From assembly GCF_000428885.1 (NCBI RefSeq), contig NZ_KE386810.1, forward strand, positions 295,818-359,817: a stretch of 64,000 bases of DNA. The letters run 5' to 3'. The position numbers were made by a program, and so were the translations under genes. This DNA comes from Geothrix fermentans DSM 14018 (lineage in GTDB: Bacteria > Acidobacteriota > Holophagae > Holophagales > Holophagaceae). Within the stretch, counting starts at the first letter, position 1. Each line of letters opens with the position of its first letter. The notes beneath the pieces were generated by a model. That model saw nothing but the letters and a program-made list of their open reading frames with translations, ran no database searches and was not told the DNA's origin. Shown piece by piece: positions 35,905-43,999 of the stretch.

Positions 35905-36605
35905 GCCCCTCCCTGCGGGCCGCCTTCGGACCGGGCGCCACGCTGCCGGCGGTGGAGCCCCCGGCTGGCGCCACGCCGCGCACCGCGCTTCCCGTGCGCC
36001 TGGGTGTCCCCCGCCACCTGCCGGCCCACCTGGATCGCCTCCAGGCCGGCGCCGCGGCCCTCGGGCGTCCCACCGCCTGGCTGGACGAGGCCGCCGAGGA
36101 GCTGACCTACTGGCTCAAGCGGCACCCAGCCCAGGAAGCAGCCCTGCGGCTCGAACTCCACCTGGATCTCCGGCTCCTGGATGCCCGCCTGGAGCCCCTG
36201 CCCGTGGCCTCCTCGCCCTACCGCCTCGCGCCCATGCCCCACCCCATGGGAAACCTGCGGGCGGATCCGCTGGCGCCCCACAAGGGGCTCTCGGGCCCCT
36301 GGCGTCACCAGGCGCTCTCGGAAGCCTGGCGGCGGGGCGCGGAGGATGCCCTGCTGCTCTGGCCCGACGGCACCCTGGCCGAGAGCGCCATCGCCACCGT
36401 GGCCCTGGAGCGCGACGGACGGCTCATCCTGCCTCCGGCCGGAGGCCGCGTCGCCAGCGTGACCGAGCGCCTGGATCTCGCCGCCTGGGCGGGGGAGCGG
36501 GGCTGGGCCCTGGACCAGGCTCCCATCCCCCTGGAAGCCTGCGAGGGGGGGCGCCTCTGGTGCCTGAACGCCCTCCGCGGCCTGTGGCCCGCCGCCATTC
36601 CATGA
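35901..36605 (+). CDS. Aminotransferase class IV family protein (PabC-like)
   Basis: About 234 residues. HKGLSGPWRHQALSEAWRRG matches the PLP-lysine region of class IV enzymes, then ALLLWPDGTLAES and a GRLILPPAGGRV stretch correspond to the family's LLn..G.v.E and G.l.TP. These families include ADC lyase (PabC) and branched-chain aminotransferases; PabC is the best guess by size. TTG start at 35901 overlaps the pdxA TGA and has AGGTGA seven bases ahead. The N-terminus is shorter than in E. coli PabC and has an unusual PAVEPPAGA stretch. Enzyme and pdxA share a PLP theme. Confidence 0.7.
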   Translation: MSPSLRAAFGPGATLPAVEPPAGATPRTALPVRLGVPRHLPAHLDRLQAGAAALGRPTAWLDEAAEELTYWLKRHPAQEAALRLELHLDLRLLDARLEPLPVASSPYRLAPMPHPMGNLRADPLAPHKGLSGPWRHQALSEAWRRGAEDALLLWPDGTLAESAIATVALERDGRLILPPAGGRVASVTERLDLAAWAGERGWALDQAPIPLEACEGGRLWCLNALRGLWPAAIP

Positions 36606-36630
36606 GAGCCTTGCAGACAGGATCCCCCCC

Positions 36631-38607
36631 ATGGCTTTCGCAGACCTGATCTCGGCGCTGCTGCTGCCCCTTCCTCCCTGGCTGGGGTTCTGGACCTTCC
36701 GCCGCAAGGGCCGCGTGGGCCTCAGCTACGGCTACTTCCTCGGTGGCATCCTCGCGGTTCTGGCGCTGCCCTGGGCCCACCTCACGGGCCTGCCCCTGGC
36801 AACGGCTCAGCTCGGGGCGGCTCTGTTCGGGTTCACCATCTTCCTCCAGTCCCAGCGTGAGGGCGTCCAGGGTGCCCGGCGGCTGGCCGTGGGGGTCGGG
36901 GGCGCGAGCGTGTTCCTGGCCCTCCTGCTGGTCCGCCTCCACCTGCCCTGGCGCGAGGTGCTGCACCTCTGGATCGGCGCGGCCCTCGAGGCCGTCCTCT
37001 GGCTGGTGCTCTCGGATCTGGCCTACCGGTGGACCCACGGGCGCCAGCTGGAGCTGCGGATGCCCCTCGTGGGCGCGGCCACCCTGGGCGCGGGCGCGCT
37101 GGCCCAGGCCCTGCTGCCGCCGGGCGCGCCCAGGCTGTCCTGGCCCTCAGCCATCCTCGCAGGCCTGCTCCTGGGCCTGGTCGCCCTCCAGCAGCTCAAG
37201 TGGCTCCGGGAGAAGGGCGCCTGGGTGGAGGGGCGCGGCCAAGGGCTCCGCATGGCCCTGGCCCTCATCGAGAAGGCGGGCCCCGCCGAGCTGCCGGGCC
37301 TGGCGGTGGGTCTCGACCCGCGGCAGCCCATGTGGCTGGTGGACGACCAGGGACGGGTGCTGGAGTCCAACGGCCCTTTCAGCCAGCTGGTGGGCCTGCC
37401 CCGGTCCAGGCTTCGCGGTTACGCCCTGGACGCGCTCTTCCAAGGCGGGGACCTGCCCGTCTGGCAGACCATCCGGGAGCAGCTCATCCAGTTCGGGAGC
37501 GCCTCCGTGGCCGCCACCCAGGTCAGCGAGGACGGCGCCTTCAGCGAAGTGGTCCTGGAGGCCTCGGCCTTCGATCGGGGCATGGGCCTGGTGTGGATCG
37601 CCAGCACCACCGCCGGAGCCCTGGCCCTGCAGACCGGCCCTGCGCCCCGTTCCGGCGGCGATGAGGAGCGGCGGAGGCTCGGCGCCAACGCCATGCTGGC
37701 CCTCGCGGGAGCCTCGGACCGTCTGGTGGCCGAGGCCCCGGAAGGCCCCCTCCGGGAAGCGGCTGGGCTCGTGCGGGAGGCTGCGGCCAGGCTGTCCCCG
37801 CCAGTGCCGGAGCGGGGTCCGCTGGAGGGGCGTGCGGTCCTGGAGGCGCTGCTGCCGGGCCTCCGCAGGATCCTCCCGCCGGGCCGGAGGCTGGACCTCC
37901 GTGCGGCGGCAGTGCCCCTGGCCGTGGAGCCGGAAGCCCTGAAGCGCATCGCCACCCAGCTGCTGCTCCACGCCCGCGAACGGACGGGCCGGGAGGACCT
38001 GGTGCTGACCCTGGAGGCCGCGGACCTGGGCGGTCATGGCTTCGGCCTTCTCCACGCCGGAACGGCGGGCGGAGCGGGAACCTGGTCCCGGGAAGTGTTC
38101 GGCCTCGGCTGGCTGCGGCAGTCCGTCCTCGAAGCCGGCGGCATGCTGGAACTGGAGCAGGACACCCGCGCGGGTGTGCGGCCGCGGGTGTACCTGCCCA
38201 CCGCTGCAGCGGCCCGGACGCTGGAGGGACCGCTGCTGGCGGGCCGGATGCTCTGGATCGTGGACCGCGATCCCCTGGCGCGGGGCGCCCTGGCCGATCT
38301 GGTCCAGTGGCTGGGGGGAGGATCGGTCGCTTTCGAGGACCTGCCGCAGCTCCTGCGGGGCAGCCGGGGCCAGCCCCAGCCGGATGTGCTGGTGCTGGAG
38401 CGGACGCCCAAGCTGGAGCGCTTCCACCGTTCGCTGAGAGCCTTCCAGAAGGAGCCCATCCCCACCCTGGTGATCGGCATGGGCCAGCCCCTGCCCATGG
38501 ATCCGGCCTCCCTGGGCCTGCGCCGGATCGCCTTCCTGGAGAAACCCTTCGGACCGGCCGCCTTCGCCCAGTCCGTGCTGGCGCTGCTGCGGGGCCCCGG
38601 AGAGTGA
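36631..38607 (+). CDS. Membrane PAS protein with degenerate histidine-kinase and receiver domains
   Basis: 658 residues. Six or seven membrane spans (about 1-195), a PAS domain (about 228-335; MWLVDDQGRVLESNGPFSQLVG), then a helical and ATPase-like region (about 345-520) without a recognisable phospho-His or N/G boxes, and a C-terminal receiver-like domain (about 535-655). In the receiver the acidic pair WIVDRDP and the Lys of FLEKPF (Lys638) are kept, but the phospho-acceptor Asp is Glu590 (DVLVLERTP). A pseudo-kinase/pseudo-receiver is therefore likely. Lies 25 bases after the PabC-like gene and before glmU; no output partner is evident. Confidence 0.75.
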   Translation: MAFADLISALLLPLPPWLGFWTFRRKGRVGLSYGYFLGGILAVLALPWAHLTGLPLATAQLGAALFGFTIFLQSQREGVQGARRLAVGVGGASVFLALLLVRLHLPWREVLHLWIGAALEAVLWLVLSDLAYRWTHGRQLELRMPLVGAATLGAGALAQALLPPGAPRLSWPSAILAGLLLGLVALQQLKWLREKGAWVEGRGQGLRMALALIEKAGPAELPGLAVGLDPRQPMWLVDDQGRVLESNGPFSQLVGLPRSRLRGYALDALFQGGDLPVWQTIREQLIQFGSASVAATQVSEDGAFSEVVLEASAFDRGMGLVWIASTTAGALALQTGPAPRSGGDEERRRLGANAMLALAGASDRLVAEAPEGPLREAAGLVREAAARLSPPVPERGPLEGRAVLEALLPGLRRILPPGRRLDLRAAAVPLAVEPEALKRIATQLLLHARERTGREDLVLTLEAADLGGHGFGLLHAGTAGGAGTWSREVFGLGWLRQSVLEAGGMLELEQDTRAGVRPRVYLPTAAAARTLEGPLLAGRMLWIVDRDPLARGALADLVQWLGGGSVAFEDLPQLLRGSRGQPQPDVLVLERTPKLERFHRSLRAFQKEPIPTLVIGMGQPLPMDPASLGLRRIAFLEKPFGPAAFAQSVLALLRGPGE

Positions 38608-38634
38608 TGTTGTAGGCTGGAGGCTGGAGGCGGC

Positions 38635-40032
38635 ATGTCGACAGTGGCGGTGATCCTGGCGGCGGGACTCGGAACCCGCATGAAATCCCGGCTTCCCAAG
38701 GTCCTGCATCCGATCCTCGGTGACCCCTCCCTGCTCTGGGTCCTGCGCACCCTGCCCCCGGCCCTCGGTGGGGCCGTCGTCGTCATCCACCACGGCAAGG
38801 AACTCGTCCTCGAAGCCCTTGACGCCTGGCGCGCCGCGGGGCTTCTGCACTGTCCCGTCACCGCGGTAGACCAGGGCGAGCCTCTGGGGACGGGCCATGC
38901 CCTGCAGGTCTGCATCCCGGAGCTGGATCGCCTCGGGGCCCGGAAGGTGGCCATCCTCTGCGGCGACGTGCCACTCACCTCCGCCGCCACCGTGAGGCAT
39001 CTCTGTTCCGCCGAGGCCCTTCTCCTGGCCATGGACCTGCCTGCCCCCGGATCCTACGGCCGGGTGATCCAGCAGGCCGATGGCCGCCTCTCGGGCATCG
39101 TGGAGGCCAAGGACGCCACGCCGGCGCAGCTGGCGGTCCAGCGCGTGAACGGCGGCGCCTATGCCCTGCCCTGGCCCGCCCTGAAGAAGGCCCTCCAGGG
39201 CCTGACGAACCAGAACGCCCAGAAGGAGTACTACCTGACGGATGCGGTGGCCGCTGTGGCCCGGGACCTCGCCGTGGCCGTGGAGGTCTGCGATCCCGAA
39301 GAGCTCGCGGGCATGAACTCCCGGCAGGACCAGGCCGCGCTCCAGGCGGCGGCGCAGCGGCGCATCCAGCGCTACTGGATGGCCGAGGGCGTGACCTTCC
39401 TCCATCCCGACAGCACGCTGGTGGGTCCGCGGGTGGCCCTGTCGCGGGACGTCCTGCTGGAACCCGGAGTCCGGCTGGAAGGCGCAGTCCGCATCGGCGA
39501 AGGCTGCCGCATCGGCCAGGGCACGGTGATCACGGATGCCGTGCTGGGCGAGGGCGTGGAGGTGCGCCCCTACTGCGTCATCGAGCAGGCCGTCGTGGGG
39601 GCCGGCGCCAAGGTGGGGCCCTTCGCGCGGCTGCGGGAAGGCACGGACCTGGCGGAAGGCGTCCACATCGGGAACTTCGTGGAGACCAAGAAGGCGAAGC
39701 TCCACCGCGGCGCCAAGGCCAACCACCTGGCCTACCTTGGCGACGCGGAGATCGGCGAAGGCACGAACATCGGCGCGGGCGTCATCACCTGCAACTACGA
39801 CGGGGTGAACAAGCACCGGACCGTCATCGGCGACCGGGTATTCGTGGGCTCTGACACCCAGCTGGTCGCTCCGGTGACCATCGGCGACGGCGCCCTCATC
39901 GGCGCGGGAAGCACCATCACCCGCGATGTGCCGGCGGACGCCCTAGCCCTGAGCCGGGCCGCCCAGACGGAGAAAGAGGGCGGCGCCTCCCGCCTGCGGA
40001 ACCGGCAGAAGAAGCAGACTCGGTTAAGCTAG
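38635..40032 (+). CDS. glmU: Bifunctional GlmU: GlcN-1-P acetyltransferase / GlcNAc-1-P uridyltransferase
   Basis: 465 residues, normal length. The uridyltransferase domain (1 to about 230) opens VILAAGLGTRMKSRLPKVLH; the acetyltransferase half (about 255-450) is a left-handed beta helix of hexapeptides ending AYLGDAEIGEGTNIGAGVITCNYDG and KHRTVIGDRVFVGSDTQLVAPV. Makes UDP-GlcNAc for peptidoglycan, LPS and, here, bacillithiol via BshA. A short GCTGGAG heptamer doublet lies just before the start. Confidence 0.97.
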   Translation: MSTVAVILAAGLGTRMKSRLPKVLHPILGDPSLLWVLRTLPPALGGAVVVIHHGKELVLEALDAWRAAGLLHCPVTAVDQGEPLGTGHALQVCIPELDRLGARKVAILCGDVPLTSAATVRHLCSAEALLLAMDLPAPGSYGRVIQQADGRLSGIVEAKDATPAQLAVQRVNGGAYALPWPALKKALQGLTNQNAQKEYYLTDAVAAVARDLAVAVEVCDPEELAGMNSRQDQAALQAAAQRRIQRYWMAEGVTFLHPDSTLVGPRVALSRDVLLEPGVRLEGAVRIGEGCRIGQGTVITDAVLGEGVEVRPYCVIEQAVVGAGAKVGPFARLREGTDLAEGVHIGNFVETKKAKLHRGAKANHLAYLGDAEIGEGTNIGAGVITCNYDGVNKHRTVIGDRVFVGSDTQLVAPVTIGDGALIGAGSTITRDVPADALALSRAAQTEKEGGASRLRNRQKKQTRLS

Positions 40033-40053
40033 TCCTTTGCGCCCCGGAGCCCC

Positions 40054-40830
40054 ATGGTTTTGACCTTCATCGACAAGACCGGCGCCACCGTGCTCGCCGC
40101 ACTGGACACCGCCGGGGACTTCGCCACGCTGGCGGGCCGCACCTTCGCCGCCATCTTCAAGCGCCCCTTCGACGGCAAGAACCTGATGAACCAGTTCCAG
40201 GCCGTGGGCGTCCACTCCCTGCCGGTGGTGATCCTCACGAGCGTTGCCGTGAGCATGGTGTTCGCCGTGCAGCTGGCCTTCGGCTTCCGGCAGTTCCAGG
40301 CCGAGGGCCTGGCCGCCCAGGTGGAGGGCCTGGCCATCGTCCGCGAGCTGGGGCCGGTGATCACGGGCCTCATGCTCTCCGGCCGCATCGGCTCGGCCAT
40401 GGCGGCCGAGCTGGGCACCATGCAGGTGACGGAACAGATCGACGCCCTGGAATGCCTGGCCACGGACCCCATCCACTACCTCTTCGTGCCGCGCTTCCTG
40501 GCCTCCATCGTGGTGGTGCCCCTGCTGACGGTGGTCTCCATCTACGTGGGCTTCTGGGGCGGCTACCTCATTCTCGTGGGCGTGGAGGGGCAGAGCGCCT
40601 TCGTCTACAGCCACGAGTTCTACAAGCTGCTGGCCTTCCGCGACCTCCGCATCGCGCTCTACAAGGCCCTGGTCTTCGGGATGATCATCGCCCTGGTGGG
40701 CTGCTGGAAGGGCTACCGCACCCAGGGCGGCGCCGAGGGCGTGGGCAATGCCCCCACCAGCAGCGTGGTGACCAGCTCGCTGTGGATCCTGATCTCCGAC
40801 TTCTTCCTGACCAAGTTGCTGCTTGTATGA
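40054..40830 (+). CDS. mlaE: ABC transporter permease, MlaE family
   Basis: 258 residues with five or six spans. Permease of the Mla phospholipid transporter. Family motifs: TSVAVSMVFAVQLAFGFRQFQAEG, VRELGPVITGLMLSGRIGSAMAAELGTMQVTEQIDALECLATDPIHYL and GVGNAPTSSVVTSSLWIL. The end SDFFLTKLLLV is followed by a 97-base insert and then a second copy of the same eight codons (FLTKLLLV stop). Followed by mlaF and mlaD, the order of the Mla operon. Confidence 0.94.
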   Translation: MVLTFIDKTGATVLAALDTAGDFATLAGRTFAAIFKRPFDGKNLMNQFQAVGVHSLPVVILTSVAVSMVFAVQLAFGFRQFQAEGLAAQVEGLAIVRELGPVITGLMLSGRIGSAMAAELGTMQVTEQIDALECLATDPIHYLFVPRFLASIVVVPLLTVVSIYVGFWGGYLILVGVEGQSAFVYSHEFYKLLAFRDLRIALYKALVFGMIIALVGCWKGYRTQGGAEGVGNAPTSSVVTSSLWILISDFFLTKLLLV

Positions 40831-40955
40831 CCTTGACCCAGCTTGACTCCCCCGATCGCGCGCCACGCATGTGGCACGCTCCCACTCACGCTGCGCCTTC
40901 GGCTTGCGATCGCGGAGGGGGTAACCTCTTCCTGACCAAGCTCCTGCTGGTGTGA
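40803..40955 (+). repeat. Small inserted element flanked by a duplicated mlaE 3' end
   Basis: 40803-40830 and 40928-40955 are 28-base direct copies that differ at four positions, all synonymous: each encodes FLTKLLLV and a TGA stop. Between them lie 97 bases with palindromes: GCCACGCATGTGGC (40862-40875) and a looser GATCGCG-centred pair joining CCCCCGATCGCG (40849-40860) to GCGATCGCGGAGGGGG (40906-40921). No ORF of its own. It looks like a REP/BIME-type or other small mobile sequence that arrived with the gene's end. Confidence 0.75.
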
Positions 40956-40959
40956 CGGC

Positions 40960-41751
40960 ATGGCCCTCATCGACGTCGTCAACCTCTCCAAGGCCTTCGG
41001 TCCGAAGGTCGTGCTGTCCAACGTCAACCTTCAGGTCCAGGAGGGTGAGAGCCTCGTGGTGCTGGGAGGCTCCGGCACCGGCAAGACCGTGCTGCTGCGC
41101 AACATCATGGGCCTGCTCACGCCGGACTCCGGGCACGTGGCCATCGAGGGGAAGATCATCGCCCAGTTGAAGCGGGACGAGCTCTTCAAGGTCCGCCAGA
41201 GCATCGGCATGTGCTTCCAGATGGCGGCCCTCTTCGATTCCATGACCGTCTTCGAGAATGTGGCCTTCGGGCTCCGCCGCCACCTCGACATCACCGAAGA
41301 TGAGATCCAGGCCCGCGTGGACGAGTGCCTCTCCCTCGTGGGCATGAAGGGCACCGACAAGCTGAAGCCCGCGGAGCTGTCCGGCGGCATGAAGCGCCGC
41401 GTGGGCTTCGCCCGGGCCATCGCCCTCAAGCCCAAGATCCTCCTCTTCGACGAGCCCACCACGGGCCTGGATCCCGTGATGACCGACGTCATCGGCCGCG
41501 TGATCCTCGACCTCAAGCACGAACTGGGCGTCACCACCATCACCATCACCCACGACCTGAAGTCCGCCTTCGAGATCGCCGACCGCATCGCCCTGCTCTT
41601 CCGGGGCGAGTGCCTGGCCTGCGAGCCGCCCGCGGATTTCAAGGTGAACCCACATCCCGTCATCCAGCAGTTCCTGAGGGGCGACGCCGAAGGCCCCTTC
41701 CTCCAGGATCCGCCCCCGCCCAAGCGCAAACCCAAGGAGGTCCAATCATGA
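40960..41751 (+). CDS. mlaF: ABC transporter ATP-binding protein, MlaF family
   Basis: 263 residues. Walker A GGSGTGKTVLL, Q-loop FQMAALFDSMTVFENVAFGLR, signature LSGGMKRRVGFARAI, Walker B ILLFDEPTTGLDPV and switch His ITHDL are complete. It powers lipid movement through MlaE. It begins just after the inserted element and overlaps mlaD by ATGA. The C-terminal Pro/Lys tail (PPPPKRKPKEVQS) is typical. Confidence 0.95.
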   Translation: MALIDVVNLSKAFGPKVVLSNVNLQVQEGESLVVLGGSGTGKTVLLRNIMGLLTPDSGHVAIEGKIIAQLKRDELFKVRQSIGMCFQMAALFDSMTVFENVAFGLRRHLDITEDEIQARVDECLSLVGMKGTDKLKPAELSGGMKRRVGFARAIALKPKILLFDEPTTGLDPVMTDVIGRVILDLKHELGVTTITITHDLKSAFEIADRIALLFRGECLACEPPADFKVNPHPVIQQFLRGDAEGPFLQDPPPPKRKPKEVQS

Positions 41752-43214
41752 AGGCCGAAACCAAGGTCGGACTCTTCTTCACGGGCGCCATCGTGCTTCT
41801 CGGCGTGCTGGTCTTCCGCTCCGAGAAGCTGGAGATCGGCGGCAAGAAGAACCAGGCGGAGCGCTTCACCTACTTCGATTCCGTGGCGGGCCTCAATGTC
41901 CAGAGCGCCGTGCGCATCGCCGGCGTGAAGGTGGGCGATGTCCGCACCATCACCCTCGATGGCGGCAAGGCCCGTGTGGTGGTGGGCCTGGACCCTGCCG
42001 TGCCGATCTATGCGGACGCCTTCGTGTCGCTGGGCTCCATCGGCATCCTGGGCGAGAAGTTCATCGACCTGGATACGGGCCACAGCGCCAAGGGGCCCTT
42101 CCCCGAGGGCCAGCCCCTGCCCAGCAAGGCCGGCGTCAGCCTCGACAACCTCATGGAGACCCTGGCGGACATCGGCAAGAACGTGAAGGGCGTCACCCAG
42201 GCGCTGAACGAGTCCATCGGCGGCGAGCAGGGGCGTCAGAAACTCGACGAGATCGTGGACAACATCCGCGTGCTGACCGCCGAGTTCCGCTCCATGGCCC
42301 AGGAGAACCACAGCGCCATCAACAACACCATGGGCAACGTCGAGGCCATCACCGCCGACCTGCGGGACAAGCTGCCCAAGCTGGCCCAGCAGTTCGAGAC
42401 CGTGGGCAAGAACCTCAACGCCATCCTCGAGGAGAACCGGCCTGAGCTGAAGGGCGTGATGAGCGACGTGCGCAAGCTGGCCCAGAGCTTCCAGGGCACC
42501 GCGGACAACCTCAAGGTCCTCACGGACCGCATCAACAACGGCCAGGGCACCATCGGCAAGCTGCTCAACGACGAGACCACCATCAAGAAGATCAACGAGG
42601 CCGTGGACAACGTGAACGGCCTGCTCGGCGGCTTCAACAAGATGGAGTTCCGCCTCGACATGGACGCGGCCCAGTGGGACAAGCGCAAGGACAGCCGCGT
42701 GGCCCTCGGCCTCGAGATCGCGCCCAAGCCGGACTACTGGTACGCCCTGGGCTTCGCCTCCACGCCGGACGGCAAGCTCAGCGAGAGCACCCGGACCGTC
42801 ACCCAGATCGATCCCATCACGGGCCAGACCGTGAGCGTGCTCGAAAAGAACCGGTTCGTGACCACCGACCAGAGCTTCACCGTGTCGGCCCAGTTCGCCA
42901 AGCGCCTGGGCGCCGCCGTCTTCTCCGCGGGCATCGTGGAAGGCAAGGGCGGCGGCGGCGTGGAGCTCCGCACCCTGGACAACGACCGCCTGCGTCTCGG
43001 CCTGCTGGCCTATGACTTCACGAAGCGCCCGGAGAAGCCGAACCCGCGCTACCGCTTCACCACCAGCTACCAGTTCTGGAAGGGCGCCTACGTGCAGGCC
43101 GGTGTCCAGGACATCGGCAACAAGGACCTCCGCACGGTCTTCTTCGGCGGCGGCCTCCGCTGGAAGGATGATGACCTGAAGAAGATCATCGGCCTGGCCG
43201 GAGCCTCCAAGTGA
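41748..43214 (+). CDS. mlaD: MlaD-family MCE protein with a long helical and beta-rich C-terminal extension
   Basis: 488 residues, far longer than E. coli MlaD (about 180). One membrane anchor (about 7-24), the MCE domain (about 38-115; VRIAGVKVGDVRTITLDGGKARV and LGSIGILGEKFIDLD), a long helical region (about 130-300, with repeated NLxxxL-type segments) and a beta-rich end (about 305-488) of alternating strands with many aromatics (YWYALGFAS, YRFTTSYQFWKGAYVQAGVQD). The protein could span the periplasm and touch the outer membrane. ATG at 41748 has AAGGAGG eight bases ahead and overlaps the mlaF stop. Confidence 0.88.
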   Translation: MKAETKVGLFFTGAIVLLGVLVFRSEKLEIGGKKNQAERFTYFDSVAGLNVQSAVRIAGVKVGDVRTITLDGGKARVVVGLDPAVPIYADAFVSLGSIGILGEKFIDLDTGHSAKGPFPEGQPLPSKAGVSLDNLMETLADIGKNVKGVTQALNESIGGEQGRQKLDEIVDNIRVLTAEFRSMAQENHSAINNTMGNVEAITADLRDKLPKLAQQFETVGKNLNAILEENRPELKGVMSDVRKLAQSFQGTADNLKVLTDRINNGQGTIGKLLNDETTIKKINEAVDNVNGLLGGFNKMEFRLDMDAAQWDKRKDSRVALGLEIAPKPDYWYALGFASTPDGKLSESTRTVTQIDPITGQTVSVLEKNRFVTTDQSFTVSAQFAKRLGAAVFSAGIVEGKGGGGVELRTLDNDRLRLGLLAYDFTKRPEKPNPRYRFTTSYQFWKGAYVQAGVQDIGNKDLRTVFFGGGLRWKDDDLKKIIGLAGASK

Positions 43215-43999
43215 AGGAGTCCCGCGCCCTGCCGCCTCCCGGCGTCCTGCCGGAGGAGCGGGGCGCGCTGTTCCTCTGGGTCCGCCGGGGCCTGCCCCTG
43301 GCGGCCGCGGCCTTTGCCTTCCTGGGAGCGGCGCTCCACACCGCCGGCCGCGGGTGGTGGCTGCTGGGCGGCGTGGCCGCCCTCGCGGCCGTCTGGCCCA
43401 GCTTCCTGCGGGGCGATGCGTCCCACCCGAGCCGCACCACCGCCCGCCGTCAGGACAGCCTCTGGGCCCAGGCCTTCCGGCCCCTGGCCCGCTGGCTGCA
43501 CCTGGAGGAGGCCTGGATCCTCTCCTACTGCGGCCACAACAACCGGCGCGTCCGGGAGGCCTTCTGCGGCCGCCGGGCCAAGCGGGCTCTCATCCTGCTG
43601 CCCCACTGCATCCAACTCGCCCGCTGCAAGGCCGGCATCCTCGATGACCTCCAGGCCTGCTACGACTGCGGCCTCTGCCCCGTGGGCGACTACATGAACC
43701 TGGTGCTGACCAACCGCTGGGAGGGCCGCATCACCAACCGCAGCCACAAGGCCTACCGGGAGGCCCGGGAATACCGGCCCGATCTGGTGGTGGCCGTGAG
43801 CTGCTCGGACCGCCTGCTCAAGGGCCTCACGAAGATGCCCGAGATCCCCTGCTACGTGATTTCCCTGGGCCTGCCCCACGGCATGTGCGTGGACACGGAC
43901 TTCAGCGTGCCCCACCTGCTCGCCGCCATGGAGACCTTGGTGGAGCCCCGCCGCCCCTCCGGCGAGGTCCAGACCCTGCGGCGCGAAGGCATCGCGTGA
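43211..43999 (+). CDS. DUF116 domain protein with N-terminal membrane spans
   Basis: 262 residues. Two hydrophobic spans (about 20-60), then a Cys-rich domain: RALILLPHCIQLARCKAG, DLQACYDCGLCPVGDYMNL, VVAVSCSDRLLKGL and a GLPHGMCVDTDF near the end. These Cys motifs match DUF116, a family of unknown function. A metal or Fe-S site is plausible. GTG start overlaps the mlaD stop, and its own stop overlaps the GTG of the UbiA gene, so the three are translationally linked. Confidence 0.8.
   Translation: MKESRALPPPGVLPEERGALFLWVRRGLPLAAAAFAFLGAALHTAGRGWWLLGGVAALAAVWPSFLRGDASHPSRTTARRQDSLWAQAFRPLARWLHLEEAWILSYCGHNNRRVREAFCGRRAKRALILLPHCIQLARCKAGILDDLQACYDCGLCPVGDYMNLVLTNRWEGRITNRSHKAYREAREYRPDLVVAVSCSDRLLKGLTKMPEIPCYVISLGLPHGMCVDTDFSVPHLLAAMETLVEPRRPSGEVQTLRREGIA

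Noticed and set aside
40452..40955. Alternative frame ending NLFLTKLLLV at the second mlaE end copy
   Set aside because: It runs in another frame through mlaE and only reads the copied end by chance of frame. Not a translated product, though the copied codons are noted as a finding.
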